Below are positions 1 to 5,903 of a stretch of 9,683 nt of DNA, one piece after another (the stretch's first letter is position 1; the number at the start of each line of letters is the position of its first letter). Under the pieces are notes generated by a model. That model was not told the origin of the DNA, did no database searches, and saw only the letters and a program-made list of their open reading frames with translations. This stretch comes from Nitrospinota bacterium (GTDB taxonomy: Bacteria > UBA8248 > JACPRG01). The stretch is from positions 1-9,683 of the forward strand of contig JASLXW010000120.1 of NCBI GenBank assembly GCA_030740135.1. Reading direction: 5' to 3'. The translations under genes were made by a program, and so were the position numbers.

Positions 1-463
1 CCACCCACGTCTCATCCACCTCGACATGCTGGTCGGCGAGGCCGCCGATACGGTCTTGATCGGGGCGCACCATGGCGGAGCGGAGCTTGTGGAGAATGCC
101 GAACGCCGTCTCGTAGCGTGACAACCCAAGCTGGCGTTGGAACTGCACGGCAGACAAGCCGGGTGTCTGGCTGGCCACCAGATAGGCGGCCCAAAACCAC
201 ACGCTGAGCGGCGTATGGCTGCGCTGCATGACGGTGCCAACGGTCAGGCCGGTGTTCTTGCGGCAGGACCGGCACCGCAGGACACCGGGTCGGTTCTTGA
301 AGCGGAAAGGATCGCCAACAATGCCGCAATGGGGACAAGCGAACCCGTCATTCCATCGAGCCTTTTCCAGGTAGGCGGCGCAGGCCGCATCGTCAGGAAA
401 AAGCCGCTGGAACCCCGGAAGCGATGCCGGGAACGGAAGGTCATCTCGGTCGAGAACGTCCAC
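1..463 (-). CDS. IS1595 family transposase, N-terminal 154 residues (runs off left edge)
   Basis: Reading the minus strand from a GTG at 463 gives 154 uninterrupted codons to the window edge. The start is preceded by GGGAGG at 5-base spacing. It begins MDVLDRDDLPFPASLPGFQR. A zinc ribbon follows, with Cys43-x2-Cys46 (ACPHC) and Cys64-x2-Cys67 (CRSC). Next comes the GTVMQRSHTPLSVWFWA stretch typical of IS1595-group transposases, a helix-turn-helix-like segment (about 101-130, ending FGILHKLRSAM), and VEVDETWV at 147-154. Asp150 there would be the first catalytic Asp of the DDE-type (DD[N/E]) RNase H-like domain. The family carries out cut-and-paste or copy transposition by DNA strand transfer. 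No frameshift or stop is seen in the visible part, but the remaining catalytic residues lie outside the window, so intactness is unknown. In-frame start alternatives upstream are less well placed for a ribosome binding site. Confidence 0.88.
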   Translation of the reverse strand, partial: MDVLDRDDLPFPASLPGFQRLFPDDAACAAYLEKARWNDGFACPHCGIVGDPFRFKNRPGVLRCRSCRKNTGLTVGTVMQRSHTPLSVWFWAAYLVASQTPGLSAVQFQRQLGLSRYETAFGILHKLRSAMVRPDQDRIGGLADQHVEVDETWV

Positions 464-474
464 AGCCACCTCCC

Positions 475-524
475 ATCCGCTTGACGCCCACCCTAGATGT
501 AGTGGGTGTGGGTGTCAAGCGGAT
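475..524. repeat. Interrupted palindrome upstream of the transposase
   Basis: The left arm ATCCGCTTGACGCCCAC (475-491) and the right arm, which reads ATCCGCTTGACACCCAC on the other strand (508-524), match except for one base. They are separated by about 16 bases around TAGATGTA. The palindrome straddles the -35 box, the presumed transcription start and the approach to the transposase ribosome binding site. It could be a binding site for the transposase or a repressor. It could also be two insertion-sequence ends lying head to head with a short spacer. I cannot decide between these from one copy. Confidence 0.6.
490..518 (-). promoter_or_regulatory. Possible sigma70 promoter for the transposase
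   Basis: On the minus strand a perfect TTGACA (518-513) is followed after 17 bases by TAGGGT (495-490). That hexamer matches only three of six positions of a consensus -10 box. The predicted start would fall near 483, about 20 bases before the GTG start. The -35 hexamer lies inside one palindrome arm and the predicted start inside the other. The weak -10 box keeps confidence moderate. Confidence 0.4.
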
Positions 525-550
525 AGGCACGCCTCGGACGAGCGAGGGCT

Positions 551-967
551 AGCGCGCTGACCATCCCGTGGTGCACCTACACCGACCCGGAGATCGCCCA
601 CGTAGGGCTGTATAAGGATGACGCCGTCAAACGGGGCATCCCCGTGCAGACCTTCACCCTGGAGCTTGCGGACGTGGACCGGGCTGTCCTCGACGGCCAG
701 GAACAGGGCTTTTTGAAGATTCACGTTAAGAAAGGAACGGACAAGATCCTCGGGGCGACGCTCGTCGCCCGGCACGCGGGGGAAATGATCTCCGAGCTCA
801 CCCTCGCCATGACGGCGGGCGTAGGACTGGGGAAGATCGCCCGGACGATCCACCCCTATCCTACGCAGGCGGAGGTCATCAAAAAGGTTGCGGACGCCTA
901 CACCCGCACCCGCCTGACGCCGCGCGTCCATTCGATTTTTCAAAAATGGCTGGCGTGGAGGCGTTGA
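551..967 (+). pseudogene. MerA-like FAD/NAD(P)-dependent disulfide oxidoreductase, C-terminal fragment
   Basis: The plus strand encodes the C-terminal dimerisation domain of a class I pyridine nucleotide-disulfide oxidoreductase (dihydrolipoamide dehydrogenase/mercuric reductase family), ending in TGA at 965-967. Visible family landmarks are IPWCTYTDPEIAHVG near the beginning, ILGATLVARHAGEMI in the middle, and the HPYPTQAE motif carrying the His and downstream Glu of the active-site pair contributed across the dimer. About 138 codons remain of a protein usually 450-550 residues long. The FAD domain, the redox-active CxxxxC and the NAD(P)H domain are all missing. An in-frame TAG lies at 524-526, and the sequence before 551 belongs to the adjacent insertion element. 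The C-terminus ends in AWRR with no vicinal cysteines, so the parent was a MerA-like protein and not a true mercury reductase. It is almost certainly non-functional. Confidence 0.82.
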
Positions 968-999
968 AGGCACTTCGAGGGAAAGAAGAGAAGTACGGG

Positions 1000-1022
1000 C
1001 CGGAAGGCTCCCGCCCCTCCGG
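1000..1022 (-). terminator. Weak hairpin after livF, possible terminator
   Basis: CCGGAAGG (1000-1007) pairs with CCTCCGG (1016-1022), with one bulged base and an 8-base loop. It lies in the 64-base gap between the converging MerA-like remnant and livF. On the minus strand it is followed by a pyrimidine-rich stretch rather than a clean T run, so it is at best a weak intrinsic terminator for the liv operon. Confidence 0.3.
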
Positions 1023-1031
1023 TTCCGCCGC

Positions 1032-1736
1032 TCATCCGCCCAGGTAGGCCCGCTTGACGTCTTCGTTCTGAAGAAGGTCTTTCGAAGGGCCGGACACGGA
1101 CACCTCCCCCGTTTCCAGGACATAGCAGGTCTCGGAGAGGGTCAGGGCGAGGAAGGCGTTTTGCTCCACCAACAGGACGGTCATCCCGGAGGCGTGGATC
1201 TCTTTGATGATCTCGCCGATTTGCTCCACGAGAATGGGCGCGAGTCCCAGGGAAGGCTCGTCGAACATGATGATCTTCGGAGCGGACATCAGCGCCCGGG
1301 CGATGGCCAGCATTTGCTGCTCGCCCCCCGAAAGGGTTCCCGCCTTCTGATTCCTCCGCTCCTCCAGCCGGGGGAAATACTTGTACACCCTTTCAAGGTC
1401 CGCCTGTATGGCCCCCTTGTCTTTCCGCTGATACGCCCCGAGCTCCAGGTGCTCGAGGACGTCCATTTGGGGCCAGATCTTTCGCTCCTCAGGGCATTGG
1501 GCGATGCCCCGCTTGACGATCTCGCTGGAGTCGAGGTTGTGGATCGGTTGTCCGTCCAGAAAGACCTCGCCGGAGCGGGGCTTCATGATGCCGGAAATAG
1601 TGCGCAGGGTCGTCGTCTTCCCGGCCCCATTGGCGCCGATGATGCCCACCAGTGACGCGTCGGGCACGGTCATACTGATCCCCTTGATAGCGTGAATGTG
1701 GCTGTAGTAGCTGTGAACGTCTTTCAGCTCAAGCAC
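1032..1736 (-). CDS. livF: Branched-chain amino acid-type ABC transporter ATP-binding protein LivF
   Basis: A 234-residue ATPase of the HAAT (LIV) importer class. It sits on the cytoplasmic face and pairs with LivG to drive transport through LivH/LivM. Walker A is GANGAGKTT at 34-42, the Q-loop glutamine is Q80 (GIAQCPEERKIWP), the ABC signature is LSGGEQQ at 135-141, and Walker B is KIIMFDEPSLGL at 154-165. The switch position is Gln in LLVEQN (188-193), as is usual for LivF rather than His. Length is normal for the family. The start is a GTG at 1736 overlapping the last 8 bases of livG, with a GGGGAAGG ribosome binding site just upstream, so translation is coupled. It is the last gene of the transporter operon. 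The true substrate of the system cannot be read from this subunit. Confidence 0.95.
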   Translation of the reverse strand: MLELKDVHSYYSHIHAIKGISMTVPDASLVGIIGANGAGKTTTLRTISGIMKPRSGEVFLDGQPIHNLDSSEIVKRGIAQCPEERKIWPQMDVLEHLELGAYQRKDKGAIQADLERVYKYFPRLEERRNQKAGTLSGGEQQMLAIARALMSAPKIIMFDEPSLGLAPILVEQIGEIIKEIHASGMTVLLVEQNAFLALTLSETCYVLETGEVSVSGPSKDLLQNEDVKRAYLGG

Positions 1737-2511
1737 GCTGGAAACCTTCCCCGAGGTAGGCCTTGATCACTGCGGCGTTGCTCTGGATCTCCTCCGGACG
1801 ACCTTCGGCGATCTTCTCTCCGTGGTCGAGAACCACGATCCGGTCGGAGATGTCCATCACGACTCTCATGTTGTGCTCGACCAGAAGGACGGTGATCCCC
1901 GTTTCGCGAATCCGCCGAATAAGGGCCAGGGTCTTAGCGGACTCTTCCGCGTTCATGCCCGAGGCGGGTTCGTCCAACAGGAGCAAATCCGGCCGGGGGG
2001 CCAGCCCCACGGCGATCTCGAGCAGCCGCTGCTCGCCATATGGAAGGTTCCGGGCCTCCATGTGTGCCTTGTCCGCCAAGCCCGTAAATTCCAGGATCCG
2101 ATCGGCTTCCACCTGAAGTCCGGCGTCTTCCTTTATCTTCCGCGCTGAGTTCCACAGGATCTCCCACCAACCGACCGAGGAGCTCTGATGCAGGCCTATC
2201 AGAACACCGTCGCGCACCGTGGCTTTGGGGAAAACCATCGTTTTCTGAAACGTCCGGATGATTCCCAGGTCCGAGATGGCATGCGTGGGAAGCCCGAGCG
2301 TGGATTGCCCCCGATAGCGGATGTCTCCCGCCGTCGGCTTGTAGAAACCGGTCATCATATTGAAGATGGTGGTCTTCCCCGCCCCGTTGGGACCGATGAT
2401 GCTCAGGATCTCGCCTTCCGTCTGCTGGAAAGTGACATCGCTGACCGCCACCAGCCCGCCGAAGCGGATGGTCAGGCCCTCGACCTCCAGGATGGACTTC
2501 CCGCCGTTCAT
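1729..2511 (-). CDS. livG: Branched-chain amino acid-type ABC transporter ATP-binding protein LivG
   Basis: A 260-residue ATPase, partner of LivF. Walker A is GPNGAGKTT at 40-48, the Q-loop is RTFQ with Q89, the signature is LPYGEQRLLEIA at 156-167, Walker B is LLLLDEP at 176-182, and the switch His is H213 in VEHN. The Tyr-Gly form of the signature (YGEQ in place of SGGQ) and the C-terminal AYLGEG are normal for LivG. The ATG at 2511 is preferred over an upstream in-frame ATG at 2559. It forms an ATGA overlap with the livM stop, follows an AGAGGTGAGG ribosome binding site, and starts the protein where the family usually starts (MNGGKSILEVEGLTIRFGG). The longer form would add 16 unconserved residues inside livM. 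The gene is translationally coupled to both neighbours. Confidence 0.95.
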   Translation of the reverse strand: MNGGKSILEVEGLTIRFGGLVAVSDVTFQQTEGEILSIIGPNGAGKTTIFNMMTGFYKPTAGDIRYRGQSTLGLPTHAISDLGIIRTFQKTMVFPKATVRDGVLIGLHQSSSVGWWEILWNSARKIKEDAGLQVEADRILEFTGLADKAHMEARNLPYGEQRLLEIAVGLAPRPDLLLLDEPASGMNAEESAKTLALIRRIRETGITVLLVEHNMRVVMDISDRIVVLDHGEKIAEGRPEEIQSNAAVIKAYLGEGFQRA

Positions 2512-3554
2512 GCCGACCTCACCTCTTCCGCGGGCGATCCGCCCCGGAGCCTTCGCCATTTTCGGCTGAACCAGGGGACAAGCCCTTCGGGCATATAAAG
2601 AACGCCCAGCAACAGGATCAGCCCGAAGACCATGAGCTGAAGCTCCGCCGGAAGGGCCTTGCTCTGCACCAGATGCCCCGGCGCCCAGGACTGACCCCAG
2701 AAGGGATTGGGCACGAAACGAAGGGCCTCGGGCAAGATGGTAAAGATGAATGCGCCCACAACGGGCCCCAGGATGGTCGCCCGGCCGCCAATAAGAACCA
2801 TCGTCAACATCTCGACGATGTGGATGAAATCGAAGATGTCGGGGCTGATGTAGCGGATGTAGTGGGCGTAGAGGCTTCCGCTAAGGCCGGCGAAGAAGGC
2901 GCCCAGGACAAACGCAATCATCGAGTACCGGAACGCGCTGATCCCCACCGACTCGGCCAGGTTCTCGTTTTGCCGAATCGCCGCGAGGGCGCGTCCCACA
3001 CGGGAGTTCGCCACCCGGTAGCACACGTAGACGGTCACGGCGCAGAAGAACAGGATCAGATAGTAGAAGTTCGTCTTGGAGAAGAAGTCAATCGTCCCCA
3101 CACCGGGGATAACCAGCATCGGTGACGGCACTCCCGAAAGGCCGTTCTGCCCGTCAGTCAGCCCGACCCAGTTGTAATGGACAAGTTGGATGAGGAGCAT
3201 AAAGGCCAAAGTGACGATGACGAACCGGTGACCCCGGACCTTCAAGATGAGGCAGCCCAACAGAAACGCGAATACGACCGCCATGAGTGCGCCTGCCGGA
3301 AGCCCGAGCCAAAATGACCAGCCCTGCTTGATGGCCAGCAAGGCCGACGTGTACCCCCCCAATCCCCAAAATGCGCAGTGGCCCAGGGAGAGCAGACCCA
3401 TGTAGCCCACCAAAAGGTTCAGCCCCGAGGCGAGCATCACGAAAAAGCCAGCGTAGATAATGAGGTGGAGAACGTACTCGTCGGGCACAATCCAGGGGAC
3501 GGCCAGCAAAAACGCCGTCCAAAAAATCCCCTGCGCAATTCGACGCCCGTTCAT
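2508..3554 (-). CDS. livM: Branched-chain amino acid-type ABC transporter permease LivM
   Basis: A 348-residue integral inner-membrane permease that pairs with LivH to form the translocation pore. It is strongly hydrophobic throughout, with several membrane segments (about 10-25, 30-58, 83-105, 112-126, 164-180 and further ones from about 210 on). The hallmark LivM stretch LNLLVGYMGLLSLGHCAFWG falls at 45-64, followed by GGYTSALL and TDGQNGLSGVP at 133-143. The cytoplasmic ATPase-contact loop SRVGRALAAIRQNENLAESVGI spans 184-205, followed by the ILGPVVGAF segment. The C-terminus (YMPEGLVPW followed by a basic tail) is typical. The ATG at 3554 overlaps the livH stop as ATGA. Length is within the normal range for livM outside enterobacteria, which have a longer N-terminus. 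Confidence 0.95.
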   Translation of the reverse strand: MNGRRIAQGIFWTAFLLAVPWIVPDEYVLHLIIYAGFFVMLASGLNLLVGYMGLLSLGHCAFWGLGGYTSALLAIKQGWSFWLGLPAGALMAVVFAFLLGCLILKVRGHRFVIVTLAFMLLIQLVHYNWVGLTDGQNGLSGVPSPMLVIPGVGTIDFFSKTNFYYLILFFCAVTVYVCYRVANSRVGRALAAIRQNENLAESVGISAFRYSMIAFVLGAFFAGLSGSLYAHYIRYISPDIFDFIHIVEMLTMVLIGGRATILGPVVGAFIFTILPEALRFVPNPFWGQSWAPGHLVQSKALPAELQLMVFGLILLLGVLYMPEGLVPWFSRKWRRLRGGSPAEEVRSA

Positions 3555-4429
3555 TTTTCTCCGAAGATCCCCTGCGGCCGGAAAAGGAGAAACAGGATGA
3601 GGAAGAGGAATCCGAATCCGTCTTTGTAGTCAGAGGCGATGAAGCCTCCGCCCAGGGTTTCCATCACACCGAGCCCCAAACCCGCCACGATCGCCCCTGT
3701 GAACGTCCCCATCCCTCCCAGGATCACGACGATGAAGGCCTTCAGGACCGCAAAGCCGCCAGAAGGGGGGTCCATGGGCATAATGGTGGCCAACAAGATG
3801 CCCGCGATGGCGGCCATGCCCGCCCCCGCGGCGAAAGTCCAGGTGTAAACCCGGTCGATATCGATCCCCACCAGCGCCGCCGACTCCTTGTTCTGGAAAG
3901 TCGCCCGGACCGCCTTCCCCAACCGCGTGCGCCGAAGCAGGACGTGGAAGACAGCGATGCAGAGTCCCGTGACCACCAAGATGAACAGGCGGATAGGCGG
4001 CATGGCAAATGGGCCCCAAATGAACGGGTCCAGACCAAAGGGGGTCGGCATCTGTCTGGGCCAAAACCCCCAGATCGCTTGAATGAGATAGGCCAGGAAG
4101 ATGGATAGGCCAATGGTGGCCATGGTGGCCGTCAGCAAAGGCTCTTCTCGAAGCCGCTTGAAGACGATCTTATCCAGCAGGACGCCGAAGGCCATTGTCG
4201 CCAACGTGCCGATGACCAAGCCGAGAAAATAATTGGCGACGACCGACTGGAAAACGGTGAACATCTTCGCCAGGCTGAAGGCAAAATAGAACCCCAGGAC
4301 GAAAAACTCCCCGTGAGCGAAATTGGCGATGTCCATCAGGCCGAAGATCATCGTCAGCCCAATGGCGATAAGGGCGTAACCGCAACCGATAATCAGCCCC
4401 TGGACCATGAGGCGGATGGCCAGATCCAT
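3551..4429 (-). CDS. livH: Branched-chain amino acid-type ABC transporter permease LivH
   Basis: A 292-residue inner-membrane permease, the LivH partner of LivM. The N-terminal hydrophobic segment is followed by GLTMIFGLMDIANFAHGEFF at 24-43, the family's hallmark. The cytoplasmic coupling loop RTRLGKAVRATFQNKESAALVGID falls at about 167-190. WTFAAGAGMAAIAG (197-210), VVILGGMGTFTGA and the C-terminal FRPQGIFGEK follow as expected. The start at 4429 has an AAGGGA ribosome binding site 5 bases upstream. The gene lies downstream of an intrinsic terminator that separates it from livK, and I see no convincing promoter in the 28 bases between. Its expression therefore probably depends on read-through from the livK promoter. 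Confidence 0.95.
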   Translation of the reverse strand: MDLAIRLMVQGLIIGCGYALIAIGLTMIFGLMDIANFAHGEFFVLGFYFAFSLAKMFTVFQSVVANYFLGLVIGTLATMAFGVLLDKIVFKRLREEPLLTATMATIGLSIFLAYLIQAIWGFWPRQMPTPFGLDPFIWGPFAMPPIRLFILVVTGLCIAVFHVLLRRTRLGKAVRATFQNKESAALVGIDIDRVYTWTFAAGAGMAAIAGILLATIMPMDPPSGGFAVLKAFIVVILGGMGTFTGAIVAGLGLGVMETLGGGFIASDYKDGFGFLFLILFLLFRPQGIFGEK

Positions 4430-4456
4430 CGAATCCCTTCACTTCCCGGGTAAGGC

Positions 4457-4501
4457 AAAAAAATTGTCCTGCCCGCCTTCCGGGAGGAAGGCGGGCAGGA
4501 C
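4457..4501 (-). terminator. Strong intrinsic terminator between livK and livH
   Basis: A perfect 16-base-pair stem, GTCCTGCCCGCCTTCC (4466-4481) with its exact complement (4486-4501), is closed by a 4-base loop (4482-4485). On the minus strand it is followed after two bases by seven T residues (4463-4457). This is a textbook rho-independent terminator pointing the same way as the operon. It lies 20 bases after the livK stop and 28 bases before the livH start. Comparable elements after binding-protein genes in other importers lower expression of the downstream permease and ATPase genes and stabilise the binding-protein message. It probably acts as a partial terminator here. On the other strand the T tract is missing, so it works in one direction only. 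Confidence 0.9.
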
Positions 4502-4520
4502 CATTCTGCGAAGACGCAAC

Positions 4521-5687
4521 TTACGGCTTATGAATGCGGACGGTGCGAAGGACCTTGGGCTCGCCGGCCACATTCTTCGTCAGGAAGTAGTCAAAACCGT
4601 AAGCCTGATGACTGAACGGTTTTGCAGTGTTGGACGTGAACTGGATGTTTCCGACCAAGCTGTCGTAGTTCGTTTTTTCCAGAGCGTCTCGGATGGCTTT
4701 GCGGTCGGCACTGCCCGCCCGCTTGATGGCCTGGGCGACTATGTTAACGAGCGTATGTCCAGCGGAGCTGTATTTCGTAGGGTTCTCTTTGTGCCTGCCC
4801 TTGTACTTTTTGACGAAGGCCCGGTTCATCGCGTTATCCAAGGTATGGACCCACTCGACGAAGCCGTACACCCCATCACCGGCCTTGCCGGCACCGCGAT
4901 AAAAGGGCGCCGTCGTCCAGGCCCCTTCACCCAGTAATGTCGCCTTCAGGCCCACTTCCTTCGACCCCTTGGCGATGGCAATGCAGTGGGGCGTGTAGCA
5001 GGCTGTGACGATCGAATCCGCCCCCACCGAACGGGCCTTCGTCAGATACGGGGTCAGGTCCTTCTCCTTACGGTCGAAAATCATGGTCTCGACCACCTTG
5101 CCCCCGAGCGCCTTGAAAGCGTTCCCAAATTCGCTGGCCACGCCCCGGCCCCAATCGTCGTTGATCACCAGGAAGGCCACCCGCTTCAAACCCATCTTCT
5201 TCATCACGGGCGTGATGGCCGGCCCGTACAGCGCCGAAGTTCCCTGGGCGCGGAAGAACCAGTCGGTCGCCTCTCGGGTCAGCTTCGCCGAGGTGGAGAC
5301 GCCGGTGACCTGCGGCACGTGGTATCTAGCCGTGACGGGCTTGACCGCCCCCGAAGAGGACGAGCAATAAGCCCCCAGAAGGATGGAGACCTTGTCCCGA
5401 ACGATGAGCTTCTCGGCGGCGTTCACGCTCTTGGGCGGGAGGCACCCACCGTCCTCGGGGACCAGTTCCAACTTCTTCCCGTGAATGCCGCCACTCGTGT
5501 TAATCACTTCCACGGCCATGCGGGCGCCGTTGAGCAGCGTGTTCCCCCCGAAGGAAGCAAAACCCGTCAACGGCTGAACCACACCGATCTTGATGGTTTC
5601 GGCCGTGGCCGCGCCGCCGGCGAACACCCCGCCCAGGACGAGGCCCAAACTCAATGATAGAACGATGAGTCTTTTGACCCGTTTCAT
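4521..5687 (-). CDS. Periplasmic substrate-binding protein of the HAAT ABC transporter (LivK-like)
   Basis: A 388-residue precursor of a type I periplasmic binding protein (LivJ/LivK, AmiC/UrtA superfamily). The N-terminus MKRVKRLIVLSLSLGLVLGG has a basic region and a hydrophobic core. A signal peptidase I site (ATA before ETIKIG, after residue 29) follows, with no lipobox Cys, so a soluble periplasmic protein is predicted. The mature protein opens with IKIGVVQPLTGFASFGG, the usual first strand. Later segments such as ILLGAYCSSSSGAVKPV, VPQVTGVSTSAKL and AFLVINDDWGRGV are typical of the fold. The ATG at 5687 is chosen because AAAGGAGGGC lies just upstream and the signal peptide begins there. 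An upstream in-frame ATG at 5849 would place the coding start inside the promoter. The family binds branched-chain amino acids, other amino acids, amides, urea or aromatic acids; sequence alone does not settle the ligand. Neighbouring hyuBA suggests a hydantoin, oxoproline or related amide, or its product. Confidence 0.92.
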   Translation of the reverse strand: MKRVKRLIVLSLSLGLVLGGVFAGGAATAETIKIGVVQPLTGFASFGGNTLLNGARMAVEVINTSGGIHGKKLELVPEDGGCLPPKSVNAAEKLIVRDKVSILLGAYCSSSSGAVKPVTARYHVPQVTGVSTSAKLTREATDWFFRAQGTSALYGPAITPVMKKMGLKRVAFLVINDDWGRGVASEFGNAFKALGGKVVETMIFDRKEKDLTPYLTKARSVGADSIVTACYTPHCIAIAKGSKEVGLKATLLGEGAWTTAPFYRGAGKAGDGVYGFVEWVHTLDNAMNRAFVKKYKGRHKENPTKYSSAGHTLVNIVAQAIKRAGSADRKAIRDALEKTNYDSLVGNIQFTSNTAKPFSHQAYGFDYFLTKNVAGEPKVLRTVRIHKP

Positions 5688-5769
5688 CAAACGCCCTCCT
5701 TTGCTCTGTTCCTCCGGCTTCCCTGCGCGGGGACATCCCATTCGAGGGGCCGGAAGACATAACAATCCA

Positions 5770-5800
5770 CGGTTCCACCCGCGACATTTCCCCGGAACCG
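5770..5800 (-). promoter_or_regulatory. Inverted repeat in the livK leader
   Basis: CGGTTCC (5770-5776) and GGAACCG (5794-5800) are perfect 7-base inverted repeats separated by 17 bases. They lie in the roughly 137-base untranslated leader between the predicted start of transcription and livK. As RNA they could form a stem-loop, and as DNA they could be an operator. No known riboswitch is recognised. The repeat is short enough to be chance. Confidence 0.3.
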
Positions 5801-5822
5801 AATCCGCTTGCCTTGACCAGAA

Positions 5823-5830
5823 GTCCGGAC
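5823..5830. promoter_or_regulatory. 8-base palindrome at the liv transcription start, possible operator
   Basis: GTCCGGAC is a perfect palindrome directly adjoining the -10 hexamer of the liv promoter and covering the predicted start of transcription. A repressor bound here would block initiation. Eight bases is short, so the call is tentative and rests on position more than length. Confidence 0.25.
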
Positions 5831-5859
5831 ACTGTAGTCGAAGGTCCAAAACTTGTCAA
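5831..5859 (-). promoter_or_regulatory. Sigma70-type promoter of the liv operon
   Basis: On the minus strand a consensus TTGACA (5859-5854) is separated by exactly 17 bases from TACAGT (5836-5831), which matches four of six -10 positions including the key first T, second A and last T. It lies in the 216-base gap between hyuA and livK, the only sizeable intergenic space in the operon region. Transcription would begin near 5824, giving a leader of about 137 bases. No intrinsic terminator is visible after hyuA, so livK may also receive read-through from hyuBA. Confidence 0.7.
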
Positions 5860-5903
5860 TAACCATTTGCGAAAGGTCATGAAGTCCGCGAGCGGAAAAG
5901 ACG

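Larger units (their letters stand above)
1..550 (-). mobile_element. IS1595-type insertion sequence, 5' (transposase-upstream) end, truncated by window edge
   Basis: This stretch holds the upstream end and first part of an insertion sequence whose transposase reads leftward out of the window. The right boundary is put at about 550 because recognisable MerA-like protein sequence begins at 551-560 and nothing before it matches that protein. The exact terminus cannot be fixed without the other end or an intact copy. The upstream part (464-550) contains an interrupted palindrome and a possible promoter. The assignment to IS1595 rests on the transposase N-terminus. I cannot tell from this window whether the element is complete and active. 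Confidence 0.7.

Noticed and set aside
12..444. Short open frames on both strands in the left 450 bases
   Set aside because: They are out of frame with the transposase reading, which carries the zinc ribbon and the VEVDET catalytic segment and explains this DNA.
551..967. Mercury resistance (merA) gene
   Set aside because: The fragment lacks the C-terminal vicinal cysteines of true mercuric reductase, lacks all upstream domains, and no other mer gene is present. It is a MerA-like remnant only.
1729..2511. Non-canonical ABC signature (LPYGEQ) in LivG as an unusual or dead ATPase
   Set aside because: A Tyr-Gly signature followed by EQ/QQ and RLLEIA is usual for LivG proteins. Walker A, Walker B and the switch His are intact.
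5688..5849. N-terminally extended binding protein starting at an upstream ATG (5849)
   Set aside because: The extension would precede the signal peptide, which must be at the N-terminus, and would overlap the promoter. The ATG at 5687 has a strong ribosome binding site.
5887..5896. CCGCGAGCGG inverted repeat after hyuA as a terminator
   Set aside because: The stem is only four base pairs and no T tract follows on the minus strand.
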